From Methylophaga sp. (lineage in GTDB: Bacteria > Pseudomonadota > Gammaproteobacteria > Nitrosococcales > Methylophagaceae), in assembly GCF_009711715.1 (NCBI RefSeq), contig NZ_VENF01000001.1, positions 1 through 64,000 on the forward strand: DNA of 64,000 nucleotides, in the 5' to 3' direction. The notes beneath the pieces were generated by a model. The model saw only the letters and a list, made by a program, of their open reading frames with translations. It did not search any database and had not been told where the DNA came from. This document shows, piece by piece, positions 35,100 through 44,027 of this stretch. Both the position numbers and the translations under genes were made by a program. The first letter of the stretch is position 1. The number at the start of each line of letters is the position of its first letter.

Positions 35100-36031
35100 G
35101 GCTGAGCTATCAGAAAAGGATTACGTTGACTGCCATCATCATGACAGTGGCGCTGATTCTGGTGATGGCGGCTTTATGGATGCCGCATATTAAGCGTGAT
35201 GTCAAAATCATGGACGCGCTGTTTGTGATCGATATCACTGACAGCATGAATGTCGAGGACGCCACGCTGAATGGCGATAAGGTCAGCAGACTGACCTGGG
35301 CCAAGGAGTTCACGCGACGCGCGTTTCTGGATATGCCCTGTGGGGCGCATGCCGGCCTTGCTATTTTCAGTGAAGCCAGAAGTCTGATTCTGATGAACCC
35401 GGTCGAGGTCTGCGCCAGTTATCATGATTTGACCCAGATGTTGAATAAGTTTGATCCACATATGGCCTGGGCCCGTTCCAGTGAAGTGTCGAAAGCAGTT
35501 TATACCGCCATTCGACAGGCTAAGGAAATTGAGCCCGAACCGACCATCGTGTTTGTGACTGACGGTCATGAATCGCCACCGATAAACGAGTCGTTGTTCC
35601 CACGGTTTGATGGTAAACCGGGCGAAATCCATGGTGTCATCGTTGGCGTAGGTGGTGAAGATTTACTGCCGATCCCCAAAACCAATGAGGAAGGTGAAAT
35701 CGAAGGTTTCTGGGATGTGAATGATGTGATGCATCAGGACGTCTATGCCTCGCTTCGGGCAGATACCAACATGAATGTGCCGCAGGCGCGTACTGAACAT
35801 CTTTCTTCGCAGAAAAAATCGCATCTGCGGACATTGGCAGATCGGGTAGGCTTTGAATTTGTGTCCTCACCGACCAAGCCGGGCAAGCTGGTTGATGTCA
35901 TCAGCAAGGTATCGGAAACCCGGCCACAGACTATTGACTACGATCTTTATGCCTGGTTTGCAGGTATCGCACTGGCCCTGATCTTGCTGGTTTATTTACC
36001 TTACGGCTGGTTTATCCGAACCGATGACTAG
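35096..36031 (+). CDS. mxaL: MxaL-like von Willebrand A membrane protein
   Basis: A 311-residue protein with an N-terminal transmembrane helix, a vWA domain whose MIDAS motif reads FVIDITDSMN (Asp46, Thr48, Ser50), and a C-terminal helix (AWFAGIALALILLVYLP). It is a different branch from MxaC, shorter and with Thr in the metal motif. In other methylotrophs MxaA, MxaK and MxaL are required for calcium insertion into the MxaFI enzyme; that function is assigned from the cluster order. Confidence 0.78.
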   Translation: MRLSYQKRITLTAIIMTVALILVMAALWMPHIKRDVKIMDALFVIDITDSMNVEDATLNGDKVSRLTWAKEFTRRAFLDMPCGAHAGLAIFSEARSLILMNPVEVCASYHDLTQMLNKFDPHMAWARSSEVSKAVYTAIRQAKEIEPEPTIVFVTDGHESPPINESLFPRFDGKPGEIHGVIVGVGGEDLLPIPKTNEEGEIEGFWDVNDVMHQDVYASLRADTNMNVPQARTEHLSSQKKSHLRTLADRVGFEFVSSPTKPGKLVDVISKVSETRPQTIDYDLYAWFAGIALALILLVYLPYGWFIRTDD

Positions 36032-36063
36032 CCAATAACAGCCCATCATAGCGGGAGCTGTCC

Positions 36064-36111
36064 ATGCTGCACAGGAACCGCACCAGACTGTCCCGGCAGG
36101 TTGTTGACTAA
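36064..36111 (+). CDS. Possible 15-aa coupling ORF before the second MxaC-like gene
   Basis: GGGAG lies 6-7 bases before an ATG that opens a 15-codon frame (MLHRNRTRLSRQVVD). Its TAA stop overlaps the next ATG as TAATG, a layout typical of translational coupling. The gene after it has no good ribosome site of its own. It may be a leader that lets ribosomes restart. Confidence 0.4.
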   Translation: MLHRNRTRLSRQVVD

Positions 36112-37121
36112 TGCTGAGCTGGGAACTGCCCATATTGCTGTGGCTGCTGCCACTGGCGCTGTTGCCGTGGTTCAGTCACAACACCGAAAAGACGGTTGCC
36201 TGGCAGGCCATGTTGCCACACGACCGTCTTTCCCAGTTCCTGACACTGCTGTTAAAAAGCCTTTCATCGCTCGCTATTGCCGCCTTGTTGCTGGCGCTGG
36301 CGGGTCCTTTTATTCCGGAACGCTTGGTGGAACGCAGCCGGCAGGGAGCCGAGTTTGTGATTGCGCTCGATCGCAGCCGCAGTATGGATGATATTTTTGC
36401 CCGGCCGCCGCGCAACACCTTACCGATAGAAGCTTTTTCCACCCGCAGTAAGCGCACGGTTTCGGGCGATTATCTGCTCGAGTTCGTCAAACGCCGGCCT
36501 GATGACCGTTTTGGCTACATATTATTCAGTACCCGGGCGACCGAGATCCTGCCTTTGAGTTATAACCGCGATGCCATTCTTGCAACGATAGCGGCCGGCG
36601 GGCTGGGCAAGGGCTTGTCCAAAACCGATATTTTTCAGGCGCTGAGCAAGGCGGCCAGCCTGTTCGAAGGCGAACCCTATCGCGGTTCACGCAATATCCT
36701 GTTGATTTCAGACGGGGGTGAGATTCTCGATGCCGATGAAAAAACTCAGTTACAGCGAAGATTGGCTGACATGCGTATCAATCTCTACTGGATCTATCTT
36801 CGTACGGTCAGGGGCATGACGCTCGATGAGCAGGAAGATGACAATCTGCTGTGGCTGGATATGCCGGAACGAAAATTACACACTTTTTTCAAAAGTCTGA
36901 ACACGCCATACCAGGCCTTTGAGGCCGGTTCCTTAAAAGAATTTGCAGCGGCGATTGATGAAATCCATCGCCAGCAATACCAGCCGCTGATTGTTGAAGA
37001 GCGCTTACCCAAACAGTCCAGAGTCAATCTGTTTCTATACCTGGCGCTGTTGTGTTGCGCTGTGCTTGTGATGGCGCGGCTCTACACTGGCTGGGGCGTA
37101 TATCGGGCCTATCGGCAATAG
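36111..37121 (+). CDS. Second MxaC-like von Willebrand A membrane protein
   Basis: A 336-residue paralogue of the MxaC-like protein. The first 95 residues align almost without gaps (LLPLALLPWFSHN, KTVAW, LALAGP, then ALDRSRSMDD for the MIDAS at Asp87, Ser89, Ser91), and the C-terminal part keeps LLWLDMPERKLH and YQAFEAGSLKEFA. This is a tandem-type duplication separated by mxaK and mxaL. The pair may form a heteromeric complex with MxaR. Canonical mxa clusters have one mxaC, followed by mxaD after mxaL; no mxaD is seen here. Confidence 0.75.
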   Translation: MLSWELPILLWLLPLALLPWFSHNTEKTVAWQAMLPHDRLSQFLTLLLKSLSSLAIAALLLALAGPFIPERLVERSRQGAEFVIALDRSRSMDDIFARPPRNTLPIEAFSTRSKRTVSGDYLLEFVKRRPDDRFGYILFSTRATEILPLSYNRDAILATIAAGGLGKGLSKTDIFQALSKAASLFEGEPYRGSRNILLISDGGEILDADEKTQLQRRLADMRINLYWIYLRTVRGMTLDEQEDDNLLWLDMPERKLHTFFKSLNTPYQAFEAGSLKEFAAAIDEIHRQQYQPLIVEERLPKQSRVNLFLYLALLCCAVLVMARLYTGWGVYRAYRQ

Positions 37122-37193
37122 CCCCGGCGCAGTCGCAATAGGCCGTCGGCTTTGCTATCTTGGGCGGATAAAAGTATTAAAAATGGGTCGCTG

Positions 37194-37691
37194 ATGAGTC
37201 AGATTTTACCCCGTGAATGGCTGGAAATTTCTCTTCCTGAACAACATTGTCGTCTCTGGCAGGATGATAACTGTGTGTTCTCGGCACCAGTTTCCACCGC
37301 GTTGAACGGAGCAGGTGAGGCCAACGGCAGTGGTTGCACGCCGCGAGGCTGGCATCAGATCCGCGCCCGCATAGGGCAGGGCCAGCCATTAAATTCAGTC
37401 TTTGTCGGCAGACGGCCCACCGGAGAAATCTATAACCCCAAACTGGCAAAGGACTTTCCTGAGCGGGACTGGATTCTGACCCGTATTCTGTGGCTGAGTG
37501 GTCTGGAAATCGGCAAAAACCGACTGGGAAATGTTGATACAATGCGCCGTTATATATACATCCACGGCTGTCCGGATTCGGCGCCGATGGGGCAGCCTCT
37601 CTCCCATGGCTGTATCCGCATGCACAATCAGGATCTGCTGACTTTATTCGACCGGGTTAAACCGGGGTTGAAAGTCCGGATTGATGAATAG
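37194..37691 (+). CDS. YkuD-domain L,D-transpeptidase/carboxypeptidase without signal peptide
   Basis: A 165-residue protein nearly all YkuD domain. The catalytic signature is HGCPDSAPMGQPLSHGCIRM with His124, His138 and Cys140. The start MSQILPREWLEI has no signal peptide or membrane helix, so the enzyme is probably cytoplasmic. Cytoplasmic YkuD proteins such as ElsL of Acinetobacter act as L,D-carboxypeptidases in peptidoglycan recycling. nagZ lies 12 bases downstream, which supports a recycling role over cross-linking. An upstream in-frame ATG exists (37152) but lacks family sequence. Confidence 0.8.
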   Translation: MSQILPREWLEISLPEQHCRLWQDDNCVFSAPVSTALNGAGEANGSGCTPRGWHQIRARIGQGQPLNSVFVGRRPTGEIYNPKLAKDFPERDWILTRILWLSGLEIGKNRLGNVDTMRRYIYIHGCPDSAPMGQPLSHGCIRMHNQDLLTLFDRVKPGLKVRIDE

Positions 37692-37703
37692 GGTTCAAGA
37701 ATT

Positions 37704-38753
37704 ATGACGCTAGGGCCGTTGATGGTCGATCTGCTCGGCACTACGCTGAGTCAGGAAGAGAAAGAGATTCTGCAACATCCGCTGGTTGGCGGTGTGATTC
37801 TGTTCAGCCGCAACTTTGAAGATGCCCGCCAGATAGAACAACTGTGCAGTGAGGTTCACGCCCTCAGGAAACCGCATCTGCTGATTTCGGTTGATCACGA
37901 AGGGGGACGCGTGCAGCGTTTCCGCAAGGGCTTTACCCGTCTGCCGCCAGTGGCTTCCATTGGCAAAGCGTTTCATCAGCACCCACAACTGACCCGGGAG
38001 CGCGCGGAGCAGACCGGCTGGCTGATGGCGGCCGAGCTTCGTTCAGTCGGCGTCGATTTCAGTTTTGCCCCCGTTCTGGATCTGGATTACGGCGTCAGTG
38101 AGGTAATTGGCGACCGGGCTTTCCATCGTGATCCGAAATCAGTGATTGAGATTGCCCGCGCTTATATCCACGGCATGCGCAGGGCCTGGATGTCAGCGGT
38201 CGGTAAACACTTCCCGGGGCATGGCGCGGTGGAAGTGGATTCTCATCTGGGGCTGCCGGTGGATAACCGCTATCTTGAGGATATGCTACAGGCCGATATT
38301 CTGCCCTTCGCTCAGCTTTGCCAGAAAGAACTGGCCGGCATCATGCCGGCACATATCGTCTACGAGCAACATGACGACCGTCCTGCCGGATTTTCCCGTT
38401 TCTGGCTGCAGGAGATATTGCGGGAGCGGCTGGGATTTCAGGGCGCGATTTTGAGTGATGATTTGAGTATGGAAGGCGCTGCCATTGTCGGTGGTCCGCT
38501 GGAGCGGGCAGAGGCCGCGCTGGAGGCCGGCTGTGATATGGTGCTGGTCTGCAATAATCCGGGCAGCGTAGTCGAGGTCATTGACGGGCTCAAAATCAAA
38601 CCGGATCCGCTCAGACATGCCAGACTGGTGCGTCTGCATGGTCGTCATGCCATGCCGCGGGAACAACTGCTGGCCAGCGGCGAGTGGAAGCAGGCGGTAG
38701 ACACCATTGCCGGCTATTCACCGGATCCGGAAATGGAGCTGAACCTGGCATGA
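37704..38753 (+). CDS. nagZ: Beta-N-acetylhexosaminidase
   Basis: A 349-residue GH3 enzyme of the cytoplasm that removes GlcNAc from anhydro-muropeptides. Motifs are VDHEGGRVQRFR, KHFPGHG (Lys168, His169 and the general acid/base His174) and the nucleophile Asp in LSDDLSMEGA. It lies between a probable L,D-carboxypeptidase and an MscS gene; ampD is 23 kb away in this window. Confidence 0.95.
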   Translation: MTLGPLMVDLLGTTLSQEEKEILQHPLVGGVILFSRNFEDARQIEQLCSEVHALRKPHLLISVDHEGGRVQRFRKGFTRLPPVASIGKAFHQHPQLTRERAEQTGWLMAAELRSVGVDFSFAPVLDLDYGVSEVIGDRAFHRDPKSVIEIARAYIHGMRRAWMSAVGKHFPGHGAVEVDSHLGLPVDNRYLEDMLQADILPFAQLCQKELAGIMPAHIVYEQHDDRPAGFSRFWLQEILRERLGFQGAILSDDLSMEGAAIVGGPLERAEAALEAGCDMVLVCNNPGSVVEVIDGLKIKPDPLRHARLVRLHGRHAMPREQLLASGEWKQAVDTIAGYSPDPEMELNLA

Positions 38754-40501
38754 AACAGTGGACATTTCTGCTCCTGTTTGTATTGAGCTATGCGGCGCAG
38801 GCAGGTGTTTATCCGGGCGCTGCTGTTACCGGCCAGCAGTCAGCTAACCCCGAGAGTCAGACCGAAACAAGCAAAGCTGAACCGAACCTTCCCAGCCCGC
38901 AGGCCACGGTAAAGCAGTTTATCAATGCCATGAGCAGGGTGGCGACGGGGGACGATGATGCGATGGATAAAGCCATCGCCACGCTGGACTTATCCAAAGT
39001 CAGCCCACTGATTCAGGATGAGCGTGGTCAGCAGACAGCCAGATTATTATTCAGCGTGATTCAGCTTGCTGAGATCCCCAAGCTTGAGGCAATTCCGGTT
39101 AATACCCAGCTTGAGCAATACACCTTATTACGCACTGAAGCCGGTAATGTCGTATTGCGAGTTAATGATCAGAATAACTGGTTGTTCAGCAGTAAAACGG
39201 TAGCGCGGATTCCGGCGATTTTTGATGCGCTGACTCAGCAGCAGACATTCGCCGAAGGTGAAGAAAACACCGTCTCTTTGCCCACCAGTGTGCAATTGCG
39301 TTCTCAGATGCCGGCCGTGCTTAAACAGGGTTTTCTGCTCGAATACTGGCAATGGATTGGTCTGTTTCTGATTATTGTCATCGGTTCGATCGCCGATAAA
39401 GTGCTTGCCTGGGTGCTGAAGATCAATGTCAGCCGCTGGCAGAAAAATCGTCCCGCCTTTGAGGGGCTGGACAGTAATGTGTTGCGGCCACTGGGGCTGA
39501 TGGCGATGGCGCTGATGTGGTGGTCAGGCCTTAATATGCTGGGCCTGCCGGACACCGCGTTAGTGATTTTGCTGGTCGCCGTTAAATTACTGGTTTCGCT
39601 GTCCGGCATCTGGAGTGCTTTCCGGATCGTTGATATTTTTGATGCCATGTGGACCGGCAGGGCCCTGAAAACCCATAACAAATTTGATGACCTGCTGGTG
39701 CCGATGGTCAGCAAGAGTCTTAAAGTTTTTGTCGTGGTTATCGGTATCGTGTTTGCAGCGGATAACCTCAATATTGATGTTACCAGCCTGCTGGCCGGTC
39801 TGGGCCTGGGTGGCCTGGCCTTTGCCCTGGCAGCCAAGGATCTTCTGGGTAACTTTTTCGGTTCTGTAACGGTGCTTTTGGATCGTCCGTTCAGCATCGG
39901 CGACTGGGTGGTGATCGGTGATATTGAAGGCACGGTAGAGCAGGTCGGTTTTCGTAGTACCCGCATCAGGACTTTCTACAATTCGCTGGTGACCATGCCC
40001 AATTCGATTCTAACCACCACCAAGATCGATAATATGGGAGCACGACGCTTTCGCCGGATGAAACAGGTGCTTGCGGTCACCTATGGGACCTCGCCGGAAA
40101 AAATTGAGGCCTTCTGCGAGGGGATCCGCAAGATCATTCAGCTTCATCCCTACATGCGTAAGGATTATTACCAGGTTTATTTCAATGAATATGGTGCGGC
40201 GTCGCTGAGTATTCTGGTTTATGTATTTTGGGCGACTCCGGACTGGAGCACCGAATTGCGCGAGCGGCACCGTTTCCTGCTGGATATCCTGCGCCTGGCG
40301 AAACAGCTGGAAGTTGAGTTTGCCTTCCCGACCCAGACGCTCTACCTCAAGCGCGGTGATGTGGCACATCCGGCAGCAGAACCGTTTAAACCCGGCATGA
40401 CCCAGGAGGAAGCGCTGGCGCGTGGTCAGAAAGAGGCGGAGTCGATTGTCAGCCAGACCCTGAGCGGCGAGATTCCGGGTCCGGTTGAGTTTCCAAGATA
40501 A
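38750..40501 (+). CDS. MscS-family mechanosensitive channel
   Basis: A 583-residue protein that overlaps nagZ by 4 bases. It has a signal peptide (FLLLFVLSYAAQAG), a periplasmic region of about 190 residues, several transmembrane helices, and the MscS pore helix and beta domain: GLGLGGLAFALAAKDLLGNFFGS, then FSIGDWVV and VGFRSTRIRTF. It opens under membrane tension to release solutes. The long N-terminal region makes it an MscK/YnaI-like member rather than MscS itself. The upstream extension inside nagZ is not part of the gene. Confidence 0.85.
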   Translation: MKQWTFLLLFVLSYAAQAGVYPGAAVTGQQSANPESQTETSKAEPNLPSPQATVKQFINAMSRVATGDDDAMDKAIATLDLSKVSPLIQDERGQQTARLLFSVIQLAEIPKLEAIPVNTQLEQYTLLRTEAGNVVLRVNDQNNWLFSSKTVARIPAIFDALTQQQTFAEGEENTVSLPTSVQLRSQMPAVLKQGFLLEYWQWIGLFLIIVIGSIADKVLAWVLKINVSRWQKNRPAFEGLDSNVLRPLGLMAMALMWWSGLNMLGLPDTALVILLVAVKLLVSLSGIWSAFRIVDIFDAMWTGRALKTHNKFDDLLVPMVSKSLKVFVVVIGIVFAADNLNIDVTSLLAGLGLGGLAFALAAKDLLGNFFGSVTVLLDRPFSIGDWVVIGDIEGTVEQVGFRSTRIRTFYNSLVTMPNSILTTTKIDNMGARRFRRMKQVLAVTYGTSPEKIEAFCEGIRKIIQLHPYMRKDYYQVYFNEYGAASLSILVYVFWATPDWSTELRERHRFLLDILRLAKQLEVEFAFPTQTLYLKRGDVAHPAAEPFKPGMTQEEALARGQKEAESIVSQTLSGEIPGPVEFPR

Positions 40502-40529
40502 TTAAGCATTCAGACAGGTTTTAGCGTTA

Positions 40530-43500
40530 ATGGCCGAACAGTTTGTTCATTTACATCTTCATACCGATTATTCCCTGGTAGACGGGCTGGTCAGGATTAA
40601 GCCGCTGGTCAAACAGGTCGCCGACGAGGGCATGCCGGCGGTGGCGATTACCGATCAGCACAATCTGTTTGCGGCGGTAAAACTGTTCAATGCGGCCATG
40701 CAGGCAGGGGTCAAACCAATTCTGGGTGCCGATCTGCGCCTGCGCGATGCCAACGATGCCAAGCAAAGTACCCGCTTTGTGGTGCTGTGTATGAATCTGG
40801 AAGGTTTTCATAATCTGTCACGACTCCTGTCCCGGGCCTACATTGAAGGTCAGCACCTGGGTGTCCCGATGTTGGAAACAGAGTGGCTGACGGGGCAAAC
40901 GGGAGGACTTATCTGTCTCTCCGGTGGTCGCGAAGGTATTTTAGGCAAGGCGCTGCTCAATCATCAGCAGGATGAGGTTCAGAACCAGCTCGCTTTCTGG
41001 CAGAAACTGTTTCCCAACCGTTTCTACCTGGAGTTGATCCGCACCGGCCGTGACGATGAAGAGCGCTTCGTGCGCGAAGCCGTGGCACTGGCAGCAGAAA
41101 AACAGATCCCGGTGGTGGCCAGTAATGATGTGCGATTTCTGAAAGCGGAGCAGTTCGAGGCCCATGAAGCCAAGGTCTGTATTCATGATGGCCGTCAACT
41201 TGATGACCCGCGCCGGCCAAGGTTGTATTCCGAGCATCAATATCTGCGCAGTGCTGAAGAGATGTCGCGTCTGTTTGCCGATATTCCGGAAGCCATTGAA
41301 AACACGGTCGAAATCGCCAAGCGCTGTAACCTGCAGCTGACACTGGGCGAACACTATCTGCCTGACTTTCCAGTGCCTGAAGGCATGACCATTGAGGAAT
41401 TCTTTACTGCAGAATCCTATAAAGGCCTGGCAGAGCGACTGCTTGTTTTGTTTCCCGAGCAAGCTGAGCGCGAGGCCAACAAGGCGCGATACGAAGAGCG
41501 TCTGCAAATAGAGCTCGATGTGATTAACTCCATGGGCTTCCCGGGTTACTTCCTGATCGTGGCGGACTTTATTCAGTGGGCCAAGAATAACGGCGTACCG
41601 GTCGGTCCCGGACGCGGGTCGGGTGCCGGTTCCCTGGTGGCTTATGCCCTCAAAATCACCGACCTGGACCCGCTGCAGTACGATTTGCTGTTCGAACGTT
41701 TTCTGAACCCGGAACGGGTATCCCTGCCTGACTTTGATGTCGACTTCTGTATGGATGGCCGTGATCGCGTTATTGAGTACGTATCTCAGCACTACGGCCG
41801 TGATCACGTCTCCCAGATTATTACCTACGGTACGATGGCGGCGAAGGCAGTTTTGCGTGATGTCGGGCGGGTACTGGGACACCCATACGGCTTTGTCGAT
41901 CAGCTCGCCAAGCTGGTACCGTTTGAACTGAAAATGACACTGACCAAGGCACTGGAGCAGGAGCCGCAGCTGAAAGAGCGCTATGACAATGAGGAAGAAG
42001 TCAAAACGCTGATTGATCTGGCCTTGCAGCTGGAAGGCCTGACCCGAAATGTTGGTAAGCACGCCGGTGGTGTAGTGATAGCGCCCAAGGAGCTGACCGA
42101 ATATACGCCGCTGTATTGTGAACACAACGGTGCGGGTCTGGTTTCGCAGTTTGATAAAGATGATGTTGAAAGTGTCGGCCTGGTGAAATTCGACTTTCTG
42201 GGGCTGAAAACCCTGACGGTGATTGACTGGGCCATGAATAATGTCCGTACCCTGCTGGGCGACAGGGCCGACGAGATTGATATCACCAATCTGCCGCTGA
42301 ACGACAAGCCCACTTTCGATTTGCTCAAGCGATGTGAAACCACGGCCGTATTCCAGTTGGAATCGCGTGGTATGAAAGAGCTGGTCAAACGACTACAACC
42401 GGACACCTTTGAAGACATTATCGCCTTGGTGGCCCTGTTCCGGCCCGGTCCGCTGCAATCGGGCATGGTGGATGACTTTGTTAACCGTAAACATGGTCGT
42501 GCCCGGGTCGATTATCCACACCCGGATCTGGAGCCGGTACTGAAGCCGACCTACGGCGTTATCGTCTACCAGGAACAGGTCATGCAGATTGCCCAGATCC
42601 TGGCTGGTTACAGCCTGGGTGGCGCAGATATGCTGCGGCGGGCGATGGGTAAGAAAAAGCCCGAGGAAATGGCCAAACAACGTCAGATTTTCCTGGAAGG
42701 CGCCGCGGGACGGGGTATCGAAGAAAAAGAAGCCGGCCCTATCTTCGACCTGATGGAAAAGTTCGCCGAGTATGGTTTTAATAAATCACACTCGGCCGCC
42801 TATGCCCTGGTGGCCTATCAGACCGCCTGGCTGAAAGCACATTATCCGGCCGCCTTTATGGCCGCAGTATTATCCGCCGATATGGATAACACCGATAAAG
42901 TCGTCGGCCTTATCGATGAATGTCGCGATATGAAGCTTAATGTGCTGCCGCCGGATGTTAATCACAGCAAGATTAAATTCACGGTCGAAGATGAGCGCAC
43001 CATCCGTTACGGTCTGGGTGCCATCAAGGGCGTGGGTGAGTCAGCGCTGGCCGGTATTGTCCATGAACGTGAGCAAGGCGAGGAATTCAGTTCGCTGTAT
43101 GATTTCTGCCGCCGCGTAGATATGCGCAAGATTAACCGCCGGGTGATGGAATCACTGGTGAAAGCCGGGGCGATGGATTCGCTGGGCGGTCACCGTGCCA
43201 GCCTCAATGCCAGCCTGACCAAGGCGATGCAAATCGCTGAACAGCACCGTCGCGATCAAGACAGCGGCCAGAATGATTTATTCGGCCTGACCCCGGAAAA
43301 TGAGTCCGAGCAGGATGAGCCGCTGGAGCAGGCAGCAGAATGGACTGAAGAGCATCTGCTGCTGGCGGAGAAAGAAACGCTGGGACTGTACCTGAGCGGA
43401 CACCCGATTGACCGTTACGAAGCAGAACTGGCTGAATTTATTCCCAAGAAAATCAATGAACTGGATGCACCGGAATCCAAGGGCTACCAGCGCAATGAAA

Positions 43501-44018
43501 AACCGGTTTTGACTGCCGGCTTGATTGTCGCGATTCGTACGATGAAATCAAAAAGCGGCAGTCGGATGGCATTTATTACCCTCGATGATCAGAGTGGGCG
43601 ACTGGAAGTGCGGGTGTTTGGCGAAGTTTATGAGCAGTATCAGAGCTTTATTCAGCCTGATAAGCTGGTCGTCATTCAGGGTAAGATTGGACAGGATAAC
43701 TTCACCGGCGGGCTGTCGGCCACGGCGGAAAAAGTGTTTGATATCACCGGTGCCCGCGAGGCTTTCGGCCAGGCGCTGCAAATCAATATTGCTAATGAGG
43801 ATGAAGCCAAGCCGTGGGTGGAACAACTGAGAACTACTTTGACCCCCTTCAAGGGCGGCGGACTGGGGCTGGAACTCAGGTATCAGAATCAGCAGGCCAG
43901 CGCCTTGTTGATGTTGGGCGAAGAGTGGCAGGTAACCCCCAGCGATACTTTGCTCAGCCAGATTGCTGCACTGCCGGGAAAAGTTGCTGTTACAATGAGA
44001 TACAAGTCCTCAGCGTAA
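40530..44018 (+). CDS. dnaE: DNA polymerase III alpha subunit
   Basis: The 1162-residue replicative polymerase. The PHP domain begins FVHLHLHTDYSLVDGL. The polymerase palm has GPGRGSGAGSLVAYAL and catalytic aspartates in LPDFDVDFCMDGR near residue 405. The finger and little-finger parts follow, then a helix-hairpin-helix (YGLGAIKGVGESA) and an OB domain (VLTAGLIVAIRTMKSKSG) near residue 1000. Length is normal for gammaproteobacteria. It ends 9 bases before the pilus-type ATPase gene. Confidence 0.97.
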   Translation: MAEQFVHLHLHTDYSLVDGLVRIKPLVKQVADEGMPAVAITDQHNLFAAVKLFNAAMQAGVKPILGADLRLRDANDAKQSTRFVVLCMNLEGFHNLSRLLSRAYIEGQHLGVPMLETEWLTGQTGGLICLSGGREGILGKALLNHQQDEVQNQLAFWQKLFPNRFYLELIRTGRDDEERFVREAVALAAEKQIPVVASNDVRFLKAEQFEAHEAKVCIHDGRQLDDPRRPRLYSEHQYLRSAEEMSRLFADIPEAIENTVEIAKRCNLQLTLGEHYLPDFPVPEGMTIEEFFTAESYKGLAERLLVLFPEQAEREANKARYEERLQIELDVINSMGFPGYFLIVADFIQWAKNNGVPVGPGRGSGAGSLVAYALKITDLDPLQYDLLFERFLNPERVSLPDFDVDFCMDGRDRVIEYVSQHYGRDHVSQIITYGTMAAKAVLRDVGRVLGHPYGFVDQLAKLVPFELKMTLTKALEQEPQLKERYDNEEEVKTLIDLALQLEGLTRNVGKHAGGVVIAPKELTEYTPLYCEHNGAGLVSQFDKDDVESVGLVKFDFLGLKTLTVIDWAMNNVRTLLGDRADEIDITNLPLNDKPTFDLLKRCETTAVFQLESRGMKELVKRLQPDTFEDIIALVALFRPGPLQSGMVDDFVNRKHGRARVDYPHPDLEPVLKPTYGVIVYQEQVMQIAQILAGYSLGGADMLRRAMGKKKPEEMAKQRQIFLEGAAGRGIEEKEAGPIFDLMEKFAEYGFNKSHSAAYALVAYQTAWLKAHYPAAFMAAVLSADMDNTDKVVGLIDECRDMKLNVLPPDVNHSKIKFTVEDERTIRYGLGAIKGVGESALAGIVHEREQGEEFSSLYDFCRRVDMRKINRRVMESLVKAGAMDSLGGHRASLNASLTKAMQIAEQHRRDQDSGQNDLFGLTPENESEQDEPLEQAAEWTEEHLLLAEKETLGLYLSGHPIDRYEAELAEFIPKKINELDAPESKGYQRNEKPVLTAGLIVAIRTMKSKSGSRMAFITLDDQSGRLEVRVFGEVYEQYQSFIQPDKLVVIQGKIGQDNFTGGLSATAEKVFDITGAREAFGQALQINIANEDEAKPWVEQLRTTLTPFKGGGLGLELRYQNQQASALLMLGEEWQVTPSDTLLSQIAALPGKVAVTMRYKSSA

Positions 44019-44027
44019 GGAGGCTCT

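Noticed and set aside
40941..42125. Long 394-codon minus-strand frame inside dnaE
   Set aside because: It is antisense to the conserved dnaE core, including the catalytic region, and gives no recognisable protein.
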